Positions 1-6,009 of a stretch of 7,862 nt of DNA are shown here, one piece after another (position 1 is the first letter of the stretch; the number at the start of each line of letters is the position of its first letter). The stretch is from NCBI GenBank assembly GCA_903921835.1, contig CAIXRL010000721.1, positions 1 through 7,862 of the forward strand, given 5' to 3'. The DNA is from Candidatus Eiseniibacteriota bacterium (lineage in GTDB: Bacteria; Eisenbacteria; RBG-16-71-46). The notes beneath the pieces were generated by a model, which ran no database searches, was not told where the DNA came from, and saw nothing but the letters and a program-made list of their open reading frames with translations. A program made the translations under genes and the position numbers.

Positions 1-134
1 ACGAGGTGGCGGTCGTGCTCGACCTGGTGCCCGGCGGCGGTGCGGATACCGGTCGCCGCGAGCGCCCCTCGTACACGCTGCCCATCCCGCACGCGGCCGG
101 GTCCGACCCGGCGCTGCCCGTGCTCAAATCGTGA
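1..134 (+). CDS. C-terminal end of an unidentified protein (partial)
   Basis: The reading frame beginning at base 3 is open from the window edge to a TGA at 132-134 and encodes 43 residues, starting EVAVVLDLVPGGGAD and ending DPALPVLKS. Third positions are almost all G or C, as in the confident genes here, and the frame ends 14 bases before the ATG of the ornithine carbamoyltransferase gene. That spacing is normal for genes read in one operon. The tail is rich in Pro, Gly and Ala and holds no motif I recognise, so the product cannot be named. The ribosome binding site of the next gene directly follows the stop codon, so translation of the two may be coupled. Confidence 0.6.
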   Translation, partial: EVAVVLDLVPGGGADTGRRERPSYTLPIPHAAGSDPALPVLKS

Positions 135-139
135 AGGAG
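134..139 (+). promoter_or_regulatory. Ribosome binding site of the ornithine carbamoyltransferase gene
   Basis: AAGGAG lies 9 bases before the ATG at 149. It decides the start: the in-frame GTG at 131, which overlaps the upstream stop codon as GTGA, has no Shine-Dalgarno sequence before it and would only add six residues. Confidence 0.75.
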
Positions 140-148
140 CCCCGCGCC

Positions 149-1123
149 ATGTCCGCACGTCCAGCGCACCTCATCGACCTGCTCGGGCTCGAGCGCGAGT
201 GGGTGCTCGAGCTGTTCGCCGAGGCGGACCGCCTGCGCGCCGTGCGCGGCACCGCGCGCGCGCCGCGGCCGCTCGCGGGCAAGACCGCCGCGCTCGTCTT
301 CCACAAGCCGTCGCTGCGCACGCGCGTGTCGTTCACGGTCGGCATGCACGAGCTGGGCGGCGACGCGGTGGACCTGGGCGCCGTCGAAGTCTCCGACACC
401 GGCCGCGAGAGCGTGCCGGACGTCGCCCACGTGCTCTCGGGCATGGTGGACCTCATCGTGGTGCGCACGTTCCGCCACTCGCTCGTGCGCGCGCTGGCCG
501 AACACGCGACCGTGCCGGTGATCAACGCGCTCACCGACCAGTCGCACCCGTGCCAGATCCTCGCCGACCTCTACACGCTCTGGCGCATGGGCCGCGCGCT
601 CGACCAGATGACCGTCGCGTGGGTGGGCGACGGCAACAACGTGCTGCAGTCGTGGCTCGAGGCTGCGACCCTGTTCGGCTTCACGCTGCGCGTCGCCGTG
701 CCCGACGGCTTCGAGCCGGACGCGGGCCTGTTCCTCGAGGCCGAGCGCCGCAGCTCCGGTCGCGTGCGCCGCGTGCGCGATCCGCAGGAAGCCGTGCGCG
801 GGGCCGACGTCGTCTACACGGACGCATGGACCAGCATGGGCCATGAGCAGGAGGCCGGGCTGCGCCGGGTCGCGTTCGCGGGCTTCACCGTGAATCCGGC
901 CATGATGTCGCACGCGAAGCGCGACGCGGTGTTCATGCACTGCCTGCCCGCGCACCGTGGCGAGGAGGTGGTGGCCGAGGTGATCGACGGGCCGCAGAGC
1001 ATCGTGGTCGAGGAGGCCGGGAACCGCCTGCACCTGCAGAAGGCTCTGATGGTCGCCCTGGTGCGGCCGCAGGCGTGCCGGCGCACGCGCGCGGCGTTCG
1101 TGGAGCCCGTGCCCGCGGATTAG
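149..1123 (+). CDS. argF: Ornithine carbamoyltransferase
   Basis: 324 residues, the usual family length. The enzyme joins carbamoyl phosphate to L-ornithine to give L-citrulline in arginine synthesis, in the cytoplasm. The carbamoyl-phosphate domain has FHKPSLRTR at residues 51-59, where classical enzymes have STRTR, and HPCQ at 133-136. The ornithine domain has GDGNN at 160-164, DAWTSMG at 225-231 (the ornithine-closing SMG loop) and HCLPAHRGEEV at 264-274 with the catalytic Cys265. HCLP with the SMG loop separates it from aspartate carbamoyltransferase (HPLPR). The SLRTR form also occurs in acetyl- and succinylornithine carbamoyltransferases, but there HCLP is normally followed by VRR rather than AHRGEE, so plain OTC is favoured. 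The ATG start follows AAGGAG. No other arginine gene lies in the window. The catabolic role (arcB) cannot be excluded, though no arc genes are near. Confidence 0.93.
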   Translation: MSARPAHLIDLLGLEREWVLELFAEADRLRAVRGTARAPRPLAGKTAALVFHKPSLRTRVSFTVGMHELGGDAVDLGAVEVSDTGRESVPDVAHVLSGMVDLIVVRTFRHSLVRALAEHATVPVINALTDQSHPCQILADLYTLWRMGRALDQMTVAWVGDGNNVLQSWLEAATLFGFTLRVAVPDGFEPDAGLFLEAERRSSGRVRRVRDPQEAVRGADVVYTDAWTSMGHEQEAGLRRVAFAGFTVNPAMMSHAKRDAVFMHCLPAHRGEEVVAEVIDGPQSIVVEEAGNRLHLQKALMVALVRPQACRRTRAAFVEPVPAD

Positions 1124-1291
1124 CGGCCCAACTCTCCCGGTCGCCGCCATTTCCGGCGCCCCGCGCGACCGCATGGCGCCCGCCGGCGTTCATGGCGTGT
1201 TCGCCGACATTTGCGACGCGAGTGGCGCCTCGCGCGGGCCGATAACGGCAGCGAGCGTTTCGTGTCTTCCGCATCGTCCGGAGAATCCCGC
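1124..1291 (+). promoter_or_regulatory. Gap before the HDOD gene with a sigma-28-like -10 box
   Basis: This 168 bp gap is the longest non-coding stretch between the + strand genes. GCCGATAA at 1238-1245 matches the -10 consensus of the flagellar sigma factor (FliA) in all eight positions. The -35 position about 11 bases upstream (CGAGTGGC) does not resemble TAAAGTTT, so this is suggestive only. GATAAC at 1241-1246 could instead be a weak vegetative -10 box, but the nearest -35-like TTGCGA (1211-1216) is 24 bases away, too far. Two small inverted repeats are present: CGCCG/CGGCG (1142-1146 and 1154-1158) and CGCGAG/CTCGCG (1217-1222 and 1229-1234). Neither is followed by a T-run, so no clear terminator for argF is seen. 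Confidence 0.3.
1280..1285 (+). promoter_or_regulatory. Ribosome binding site of the HDOD gene
   Basis: GGAGAA lies 6 bases before the ATG at 1292. It selects this start over the upstream in-frame ATG at 1211, which would add 27 residues of poor, arginine- and serine-rich sequence. Confidence 0.7.
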
Positions 1292-2317
1292 ATGTTTTCG
1301 CAACTCTGGCGCCGTCTGACCGGCGCCCGCGAGTCGTCCGTGTCCGTCGCCGACTCCCCGGAGCGCAACGCGATCGCGGCCACCGCGTCCGCTCCCGAAG
1401 CCGCCCTCGCGCCTCCAGCGCCCGCTCCGGAGGTCGCGACCGAGGCGTCGCTGCACCGCTCGCTCAACTGGCGCACCCGGGTATTGATGGAAGGCGCGTC
1501 ACGTGAAGCGAAGACGTCCGACGGACCCGAGTTGGTCGAAGCGCTGCGCACCGCCAGCGACTCCGTGATCCGCCAGCCTCCCATCGCCGCCCAGCAGGCG
1601 CTGCGGGTCGCGAGCGATCCCAACTCGCCCGTGTCGCGCGTGACGACGCTGTTCGAGAACGACCCCATGCTCGCCCAGGGGCTCCTGCGCCAGGCGAACT
1701 CCATCTACTACCGCCGCGACAGCACGCCGTGCACGTCGTTGAACGCGGGCGTTCAGCGCGTCGGCATGAAGGGCGTCCAGAGCGTGCTCATGACGAGCAT
1801 GGTGCAGCAGATGCTCTGCCGCCCCGGCGGCGTCTACGACACGCTCGTACAGAAGGTGTGGTCGCACATGCAGCGCACCGCGCCCGTGGCCCGCGCGATC
1901 GCGCCCGCGTTCGGCGTGGACCCCGAGTCGGCGTACTCGCTCGCGCTGCTGCACGACGTCGGCAAGCTGGTCATCTTCGATCACGTTTCGCGCCTGCGCC
2001 ACGAGCACCGGCGCGAGGTGAAGATGCCGGAGGTCTTCTTCCGCCAGGTGCTCCTGCACCTGCACGAGCCGCTCGGCGGCCTCGCGGTGATGCGCTGGGA
2101 CCTGGGCTCCGACGCCGCGCGCGCCGTGGCCGAGCACCACCGGCGGCCGCTGCCCGCGGGGCCCGACCGGGTGACCGAATGCCTGTACGTCTCGGAATGC
2201 GTCGAGCTCGCGCACACGAACTTCACCCGGCTGGACTGGGAGAAGATCTGGGAGGACGGCGGCATCACGACCGATGTCGTCGAGGTCCAGGACCGCCTGG
2301 CCCGGATGGAGGAGTGA
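1292..2317 (+). CDS. HDOD-domain signalling protein
   Basis: 341 residues. Residues 11-55 are an Ala/Pro/Ser-rich, probably disordered N-terminal tail. An HDOD domain follows from about residue 80 to 290. Its signature pieces are PPIAAQQALRVASDP (96-110), FENDPMLAQGLLRQANS (121-137), SLNAGVQRVGMKGVQSVL (149-166), LALLHDVGKLVIFD (217-230) and AVAEHHRRPLP (278-288). HDOD proteins are cytoplasmic, often found with chemotaxis, motility, c-di-GMP or stress-signalling circuits, and usually thought to be non-catalytic relatives of HD phosphohydrolases. This one keeps several HD-type positions: His192, His221-Asp222, His258 and His282/283. A final metal-binding Asp is not obvious. There is no GGDEF, EAL, receiver or kinase domain in the protein. 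The partner is unknown, and the neighbours (OTC upstream, a secreted peptidase downstream) do not identify it. Confidence 0.88.
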   Translation: MFSQLWRRLTGARESSVSVADSPERNAIAATASAPEAALAPPAPAPEVATEASLHRSLNWRTRVLMEGASREAKTSDGPELVEALRTASDSVIRQPPIAAQQALRVASDPNSPVSRVTTLFENDPMLAQGLLRQANSIYYRRDSTPCTSLNAGVQRVGMKGVQSVLMTSMVQQMLCRPGGVYDTLVQKVWSHMQRTAPVARAIAPAFGVDPESAYSLALLHDVGKLVIFDHVSRLRHEHRREVKMPEVFFRQVLLHLHEPLGGLAVMRWDLGSDAARAVAEHHRRPLPAGPDRVTECLYVSECVELAHTNFTRLDWEKIWEDGGITTDVVEVQDRLARMEE

Positions 2318-2379
2318 CCTCGAGGCCCGGGACTCCGGCGACGCGGGGATACGACGAGACGGTGCTGACCTTCCACTCC

Positions 2380-4404
2380 ATGATCCACCGCCTGCGTCTC
2401 GCCCTCGCCACGGCCTGCGTGGTCGCGGCCGCCGCGCCCGCGTGCGCGGGCACCGCAGCCTCCGACTCCGCCACCGCGCGCGTGAACTGGGAGCTCGCCT
2501 CCGAAAACCGTCAGCCGACCACCGCCGCCGCCGCGATGGCGGACTCCGGGCGGCACGCCGCCGCACTGCTTCCGCGAGCGCCCATGGTGCCCTCTTCGCG
2601 CGAAGCTCCCTCCGCGGCCCTCGGACCGGCGATCCCGGACAGCCTGCCCTTCTACTGGCGCACGCGGGCCGAGCGCACGCTCTGGCGCGAGACCGCCGAC
2701 TACGACGAGACCCTGCGCTATTGCCGCCAGCTCGAGGTCGGCTCCAGCTGGGTGAGGCTGGTGACGTACGGAACGAGCGGCCAGGGCCGCGACCTGCCCA
2801 TGCTGATCGTCTCGCGCGACCGCGCATTCACGCCCGCGGCCGCGCGCGCGACCGGCAAGCCCATCGTGCTGATCCAGAACGGCATCCACGCCGGCGAGAT
2901 CGAGGGCAAGGACGCCTCGCTCGCGCTCGTGCGCGACATGGCCGTGCTGCGCACGCGCGAAGCGCTGCTCGATTCCTGCATCGTGCTCGTGCTGCCCATC
3001 TACTCCGTGGACGCGCACGAACAGCACGACCCCGACAATCGCATCAACCAGAACGGTCCCGCGGAGATGGGCTGGAGAGCGACGCCCATCGGGCTCAACC
3101 TGAACCGCGACTACATGAAGGCCGAGGCGCCCGAGACGCGCGCGCTGCTCGCGGGCGTCTTCACCGCGTGGTGGCCCGACCTGCTCGTGGACACCCACAC
3201 CACCGACGGCGCCGACTACCAGCACGACGTCACGTACTCCTTCGCGCACGGCCCCGCGGTGCCGGTCGCGATCGAGCGCTGGGCGGTGGACGCGTTCGAG
3301 GGCCGCGTGGTTCCGCGCCTCGAGGCGATGGGGCACCTGCCGGCGCCCTACCTGTCGTTTCGCAAAGGCAACGACCCGCGCAGCGGCATCGACTATGGCT
3401 CCACGCCGCCGCGCTTCTCGACCGGTTACGCCCCGCTGCAGGGCCGCGCCGGGCTGCTCGTCGAGACGCACATGCTCAAGCCCTACGGCACGCGCGTGCG
3501 GGCCACGTACGACCTGCTCGTGGCGCTGCTCGAGGAGCTGCGTGCGCACCCGCGCGCCCTCACGAACGCCGTGCGCGACGCCGAGCGCGAGAACGCGAAC
3601 CGCGTGAACGCCACGACCCTCGCCGGCCGCAGGGTGACGCTCACGGCCCGAACCACCGACCGCGCGGTGCCGTTCCGGTTCCGCGGCAAGGGGACGCGCT
3701 GGCAGACCAGCGCCATCACCGGCGCTCCGATCGCGCACTACACGGACGCGCCGTGGGACACCACGATCGCGCTCTACCGCGAGATGGCGCCCGGCGTGAG
3801 CGTGACCGAGCCCGCCGGCTACCTGGTGCCGCGCGAGTGGCCCGCGGTGGTCGAGCTTCTGCTGCGGCACGGAGTGAAGGTGCGCCGTTTCGCCAAGGCC
3901 TGGAGCGACACCGTGGAGCTGGCTCGCATCGGCGACTGGAGCTCCCCGGCTCAACCAACGGAAGGGCATCATCCCGTGCAGGTGAACTCGGTCGCGTTCG
4001 AGCACCAGCGGCGCACGTACCGCCCCGGCGACGCCTGGGTGCCCCTCGACCAGCGCGGGGCGCTGGTCGCCATGCACCTGTGCGAAGCCCAGGCGCCGAA
4101 CGGCCTCGTGGCATGGAATGCGTTCGACACCGTGCTGGAGCGCAAGGAGTACGGCGAGGACTACGTCGTCGAGCCGCTCGCGCTCGCGATGCTCGCGAAG
4201 GATCCGAAGCTCGCCGCCGAGTTCCGCGCGAAGCTGGCCGCGGACCCGGTCTTCGCGGCCAGCCCGCAAGCGCGGACGGACTTCTTCTATCGCCGCACGC
4301 CATGGGCCGACCCCGAGCAGAACCTGCTGCCGATCGCCCGCGCGCTGCGCGCCGTGCCCGAGTCCGTGCTCGCGCCGGACAGCGCGGGCGCCCCCGGGCG
4401 CTGA
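2380..4404 (+). CDS. Secreted M14-family zinc carboxypeptidase
   Basis: 674 residues from the ATG at 2380. The N-terminus is a signal peptide: charged MIHRLR, a hydrophobic LALATACVVAAAAPA stretch and an A-x-A site near residues 24-26, so the enzyme is exported. The M14 zinc carboxypeptidase domain spans about residues 90-375. Zinc ligands are His170 and Glu173 in GIHAGEIEG and His273 in LVDTHTTDG. NLNRD at 240-244 supplies the substrate-carboxylate-binding Asn/Arg, and Glu362 in LLVETHMLKPYG is the probable catalytic base. About 300 further residues hold a conserved C-terminal region (RPGDAWVPLDQRG, ERKEYGEDYVVEPLA, FFYRRTPWADPEQN) that I recall from a large-type bacterial M14-like subfamily, so it is not a simple pancreatic-type enzyme. 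Substrate is unknown. The start is the weak point: no Shine-Dalgarno sequence precedes ATG 2380, and GTG 2362 in frame is an alternative. It begins 62 bases after the HDOD gene. Confidence 0.88.
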   Translation: MIHRLRLALATACVVAAAAPACAGTAASDSATARVNWELASENRQPTTAAAAMADSGRHAAALLPRAPMVPSSREAPSAALGPAIPDSLPFYWRTRAERTLWRETADYDETLRYCRQLEVGSSWVRLVTYGTSGQGRDLPMLIVSRDRAFTPAAARATGKPIVLIQNGIHAGEIEGKDASLALVRDMAVLRTREALLDSCIVLVLPIYSVDAHEQHDPDNRINQNGPAEMGWRATPIGLNLNRDYMKAEAPETRALLAGVFTAWWPDLLVDTHTTDGADYQHDVTYSFAHGPAVPVAIERWAVDAFEGRVVPRLEAMGHLPAPYLSFRKGNDPRSGIDYGSTPPRFSTGYAPLQGRAGLLVETHMLKPYGTRVRATYDLLVALLEELRAHPRALTNAVRDAERENANRVNATTLAGRRVTLTARTTDRAVPFRFRGKGTRWQTSAITGAPIAHYTDAPWDTTIALYREMAPGVSVTEPAGYLVPREWPAVVELLLRHGVKVRRFAKAWSDTVELARIGDWSSPAQPTEGHHPVQVNSVAFEHQRRTYRPGDAWVPLDQRGALVAMHLCEAQAPNGLVAWNAFDTVLERKEYGEDYVVEPLALAMLAKDPKLAAEFRAKLAADPVFAASPQARTDFFYRRTPWADPEQNLLPIARALRAVPESVLAPDSAGAPGR

Positions 4405-4418
4405 CCCGGGCCGCGTCC

Positions 4419-5081
4419 GTGTCGCGTCGCCTGCTCGCCGCGCTGCTGGTCGCGTCCGCGCTCGCGTTGCCGCTTCCCGCCGCGGCGGCCGATCGCGTGC
4501 GCGTCTTTTCGCTGCAGGGCCTGGACGGCGGGGACACGGGCGACCAGCTTGCCGCGCGACTGCTGTCGGTGAGCGGCGTGCACGGGGCGCACTTCGATCT
4601 CTACGCGTGCGAACTGAAGCTGACGCTCGGGACGATGATCACCGACGCGCGGGTCACACAACTGGTGTCGCAGGCCGGCGAGGGCTGGCGCGCGATTCCG
4701 GGACCCGGGCGGGGCCGCTACCGGCCGCCGCTGGAGTACCCGCGCGGTGTGGACGTCGCGGTGCTCACACGCGACGGCGCGGCGCTGGGGCCGCTCGAGA
4801 AGCTGCGCGTGCGGGGCAAGGTCACGATCTTCGACACCTACGCGGATTGGTGTGTCGCGTGCCGGCCCATGGACCAGCACGTCCGCGAGTTCGTGCGCAC
4901 GCACCCGCACGTCGCGGTGCGCAAGCTGAACCTCGCGCGCTGGGACTCGCCGCTGGCCAGGGAGTTCGGCCCGCGGCTCACCGCGCTGCCGCACGTCGTG
5001 GTGTTCACGCCCGACGGCAGGCGGCGCGAGTTCGACGGCGCGACGTGGGAGCAGGTCGCGGCGACGATGGGGTGGAGGTGA
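4419..5081 (+). CDS. Secreted thioredoxin-fold protein with an N-terminal HMA-like domain
   Basis: 220 residues from a GTG start. Residues 1-24 form a Sec signal peptide (MSRRLLAALLVASALAL, cleavage near AAAA/D). Residues 27-92 run VFSLQGLDGGDTGDQLAARLL, then SGVHGAHFDLYACELKLTL, then VTQLVSQAGEGWRAI. This order looks like the beta-alpha-beta-beta-alpha-beta pattern of heavy-metal-associated (HMA) domains, but the metal-binding CxxC of the first loop is replaced by GLDGGDTGD. The thioredoxin domain spans about 110-218, with DWCVACRPM (Cys145 and Cys148) and the cis-proline at Pro191 in LTALPHVVVF. WCVAC resembles the C-terminal domain of DsbD, so an extracytoplasmic thiol-disulfide reductase role is likely; partner and substrate are unknown. 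It starts 14 bases after the M14 peptidase stop, without a visible Shine-Dalgarno sequence, which suggests translational coupling. The thioredoxin assignment is firm; the HMA-like one rests on pattern only. Confidence 0.82.
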   Translation: MSRRLLAALLVASALALPLPAAAADRVRVFSLQGLDGGDTGDQLAARLLSVSGVHGAHFDLYACELKLTLGTMITDARVTQLVSQAGEGWRAIPGPGRGRYRPPLEYPRGVDVAVLTRDGAALGPLEKLRVRGKVTIFDTYADWCVACRPMDQHVREFVRTHPHVAVRKLNLARWDSPLAREFGPRLTALPHVVVFTPDGRRREFDGATWEQVAATMGWR

Positions 5082-5095
5082 CGCGCGCCGCCCCA

Positions 5096-5117
5096 CGGCC
5101 CGCCGGCTGGCGGCCCG
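5096..5117 (+). terminator. GC-rich hairpin after the thioredoxin-like gene
   Basis: Bases 5096-5104 pair with 5109-5117 around a GGCT loop: eight G-C pairs with one C-C mismatch. It sits 14 bases after the stop codon. No T-run follows, so it may weaken or end transcription, or simply reflect the high GC content. Confidence 0.3.
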
Positions 5118-5122
5118 GGGAG

Positions 5123-5128
5123 TAGACT
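5123..5128 (+). promoter_or_regulatory. Possible -10 box for the TonB-domain gene
   Basis: TAGACT matches the vegetative -10 consensus TATAAT at four of six positions and is one of few AT-containing spots in the 99 bp gap. It lies just after the 5096-5117 hairpin and about 50 bases before the ATG. No recognisable -35 element lies at the right spacing. Confidence 0.2.
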
Positions 5129-5169
5129 GCGCGCGGCTTCCCGTTCCGCTTTCCCCGGCAGGCCGCCCC

Positions 5170-5174
5170 GGAGG
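5170..5174 (+). promoter_or_regulatory. Ribosome binding site of the TonB-domain gene
   Basis: GGAGG is placed 6 bases before the ATG at 5181, near-ideal spacing, which fixes that start. A second ATG at 5185 is out of frame. Confidence 0.75.
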
Positions 5175-5180
5175 TGTTCC

Positions 5181-5966
5181 ATGCATGCCGCACGCCCCGC
5201 GTTTCGCGCCGCATCGTTCGCCGCGCTGCTGTCGCTCCTTCCCGCCGCCTGCGCCTCGGCGCAGGAGTTTGCACCGACGCCCCTTCCGGCTCGCGCGGCG
5301 AAGGCACCCTCGCCGGCGCAGAACTTCCTCGGGGGCTGGCGCTCCGTGTCGGACACGTCGAAGATGATGTCGATCAGTGCCCGTGGCGGCAGCATGGTGC
5401 TCGTGGTCGCCCGGGACCAGTTCGAAGCGACGGGGTTCGCAACCTCGAACGAAGTCGTGGCGCTCACGCGCACGCCGGCCTGGAGCGGCGACATGAACGC
5501 GGGCTTCGAGACAGGCGTGTTGCGTCTCGAGCGCATCGACCCGACCACGCTGCGCGCACGGTTCTCCGCCGACCTCCGTGCCGCCGCGACCCGGGAGGAG
5601 ACCTGGACGCTCGTGTCTGGCCCGCCGACGCGCGCGTCCGCTGAACCAGGTCGCGGGGGCGGCCGTCCGGACGCACCGGCCCTCGGAGAGTACGTCTACG
5701 TGGAGGAACTCCCTGAAGCTGTCGAGAAGGTGCCCCCCATCTATCCCGAGAGCGCGCGCAGGAACAGCATCGAGGGAACGGTCCTCGTTATGGCGCTCGT
5801 GGGAACGGACGGGCTCGTCCAGGACACGAAGGTCGGGAAGTCCATCCCCGGGCTCGACGACGCCGCGGTGGCCTGCGTGCGCCAGTGGCGCTTCAAGCCC
5901 GGGCTCTCGGAGGGCGCGCCGGTCGCCGTCTGGGTCGCGTGTCCGATCAAGTTCACGCTGCACTGA
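5181..5966 (+). CDS. Exported TonB C-terminal-domain protein
   Basis: 261 residues. Residues 1-28 are a signal peptide with a hydrophobic AASFAALLSLLPAACA core and a probable cut after ASA. Residues about 47-148 form a probably beta-rich domain starting NFLGGWRSVSDTSKMM and ending EETWTLVSG; it recalls lipocalin-like or similar barrel folds, but I cannot name it. A Gly/Pro/Arg-rich linker covers 148-168. Residues 184-259 are a TonB_C domain: PPIYPESARRNSIEGTVLV, then DAAVACVRQWRFKPG and a final strand. True TonB keeps an N-terminal membrane anchor to contact ExbB/ExbD and a long Pro-rich spacer. Here the N-terminus looks cleavable and the spacer is short, so classical energy transduction is doubtful; a periplasmic binding or scaffold role is inferred. 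No exbB/exbD or receptor gene is adjacent. It converges on the HypE-like gene with 43 bases between stop codons. Confidence 0.82.
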   Translation: MHAARPAFRAASFAALLSLLPAACASAQEFAPTPLPARAAKAPSPAQNFLGGWRSVSDTSKMMSISARGGSMVLVVARDQFEATGFATSNEVVALTRTPAWSGDMNAGFETGVLRLERIDPTTLRARFSADLRAAATREETWTLVSGPPTRASAEPGRGGGRPDAPALGEYVYVEELPEAVEKVPPIYPESARRNSIEGTVLVMALVGTDGLVQDTKVGKSIPGLDDAAVACVRQWRFKPGLSEGAPVAVWVACPIKFTLH

Positions 5967-6009
5967 GGCACGCGGCGCAGGCGCCCCGCAGCTTCGACCG
6001 GGCCCGCCC

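Noticed and set aside
40..846. 268-codon + strand frame overlapping argF
   Set aside because: Out of frame with the OTC motifs and almost pure Arg/Ala/Pro/Gly.
1981..4269. Long open - strand frame opposite the HDOD and M14 genes (762 codons)
   Set aside because: The + strand frames here encode clear domains with catalytic motifs. The - strand product is rich in Arg, His, Gly and Ala with no recognisable domain, as expected for a frame kept open by high GC content.
2274..4418. Long + strand frame opening before the M14 gene and running into the thioredoxin-like gene
   Set aside because: Before the GTG at 4419 it is a +1-shifted shadow of the M14 gene, Arg/Ala-rich without motifs. Only the part from 4419, which opens with a signal peptide, is a real gene.
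4287..5963. 558-codon open - strand frame opposite the thioredoxin-like and TonB-domain genes
   Set aside because: Low-complexity Arg/His/Pro product with no domain; the opposite strand has two well-supported genes with ribosome binding site or coupling evidence.
5967..6009. GC-rich partial hairpin between the convergent TonB-domain and HypE-like genes
   Set aside because: The best pairing (GGCGC/GCGCC) leaves only a 2-base loop and no T-run follows, so a bidirectional terminator cannot be supported.
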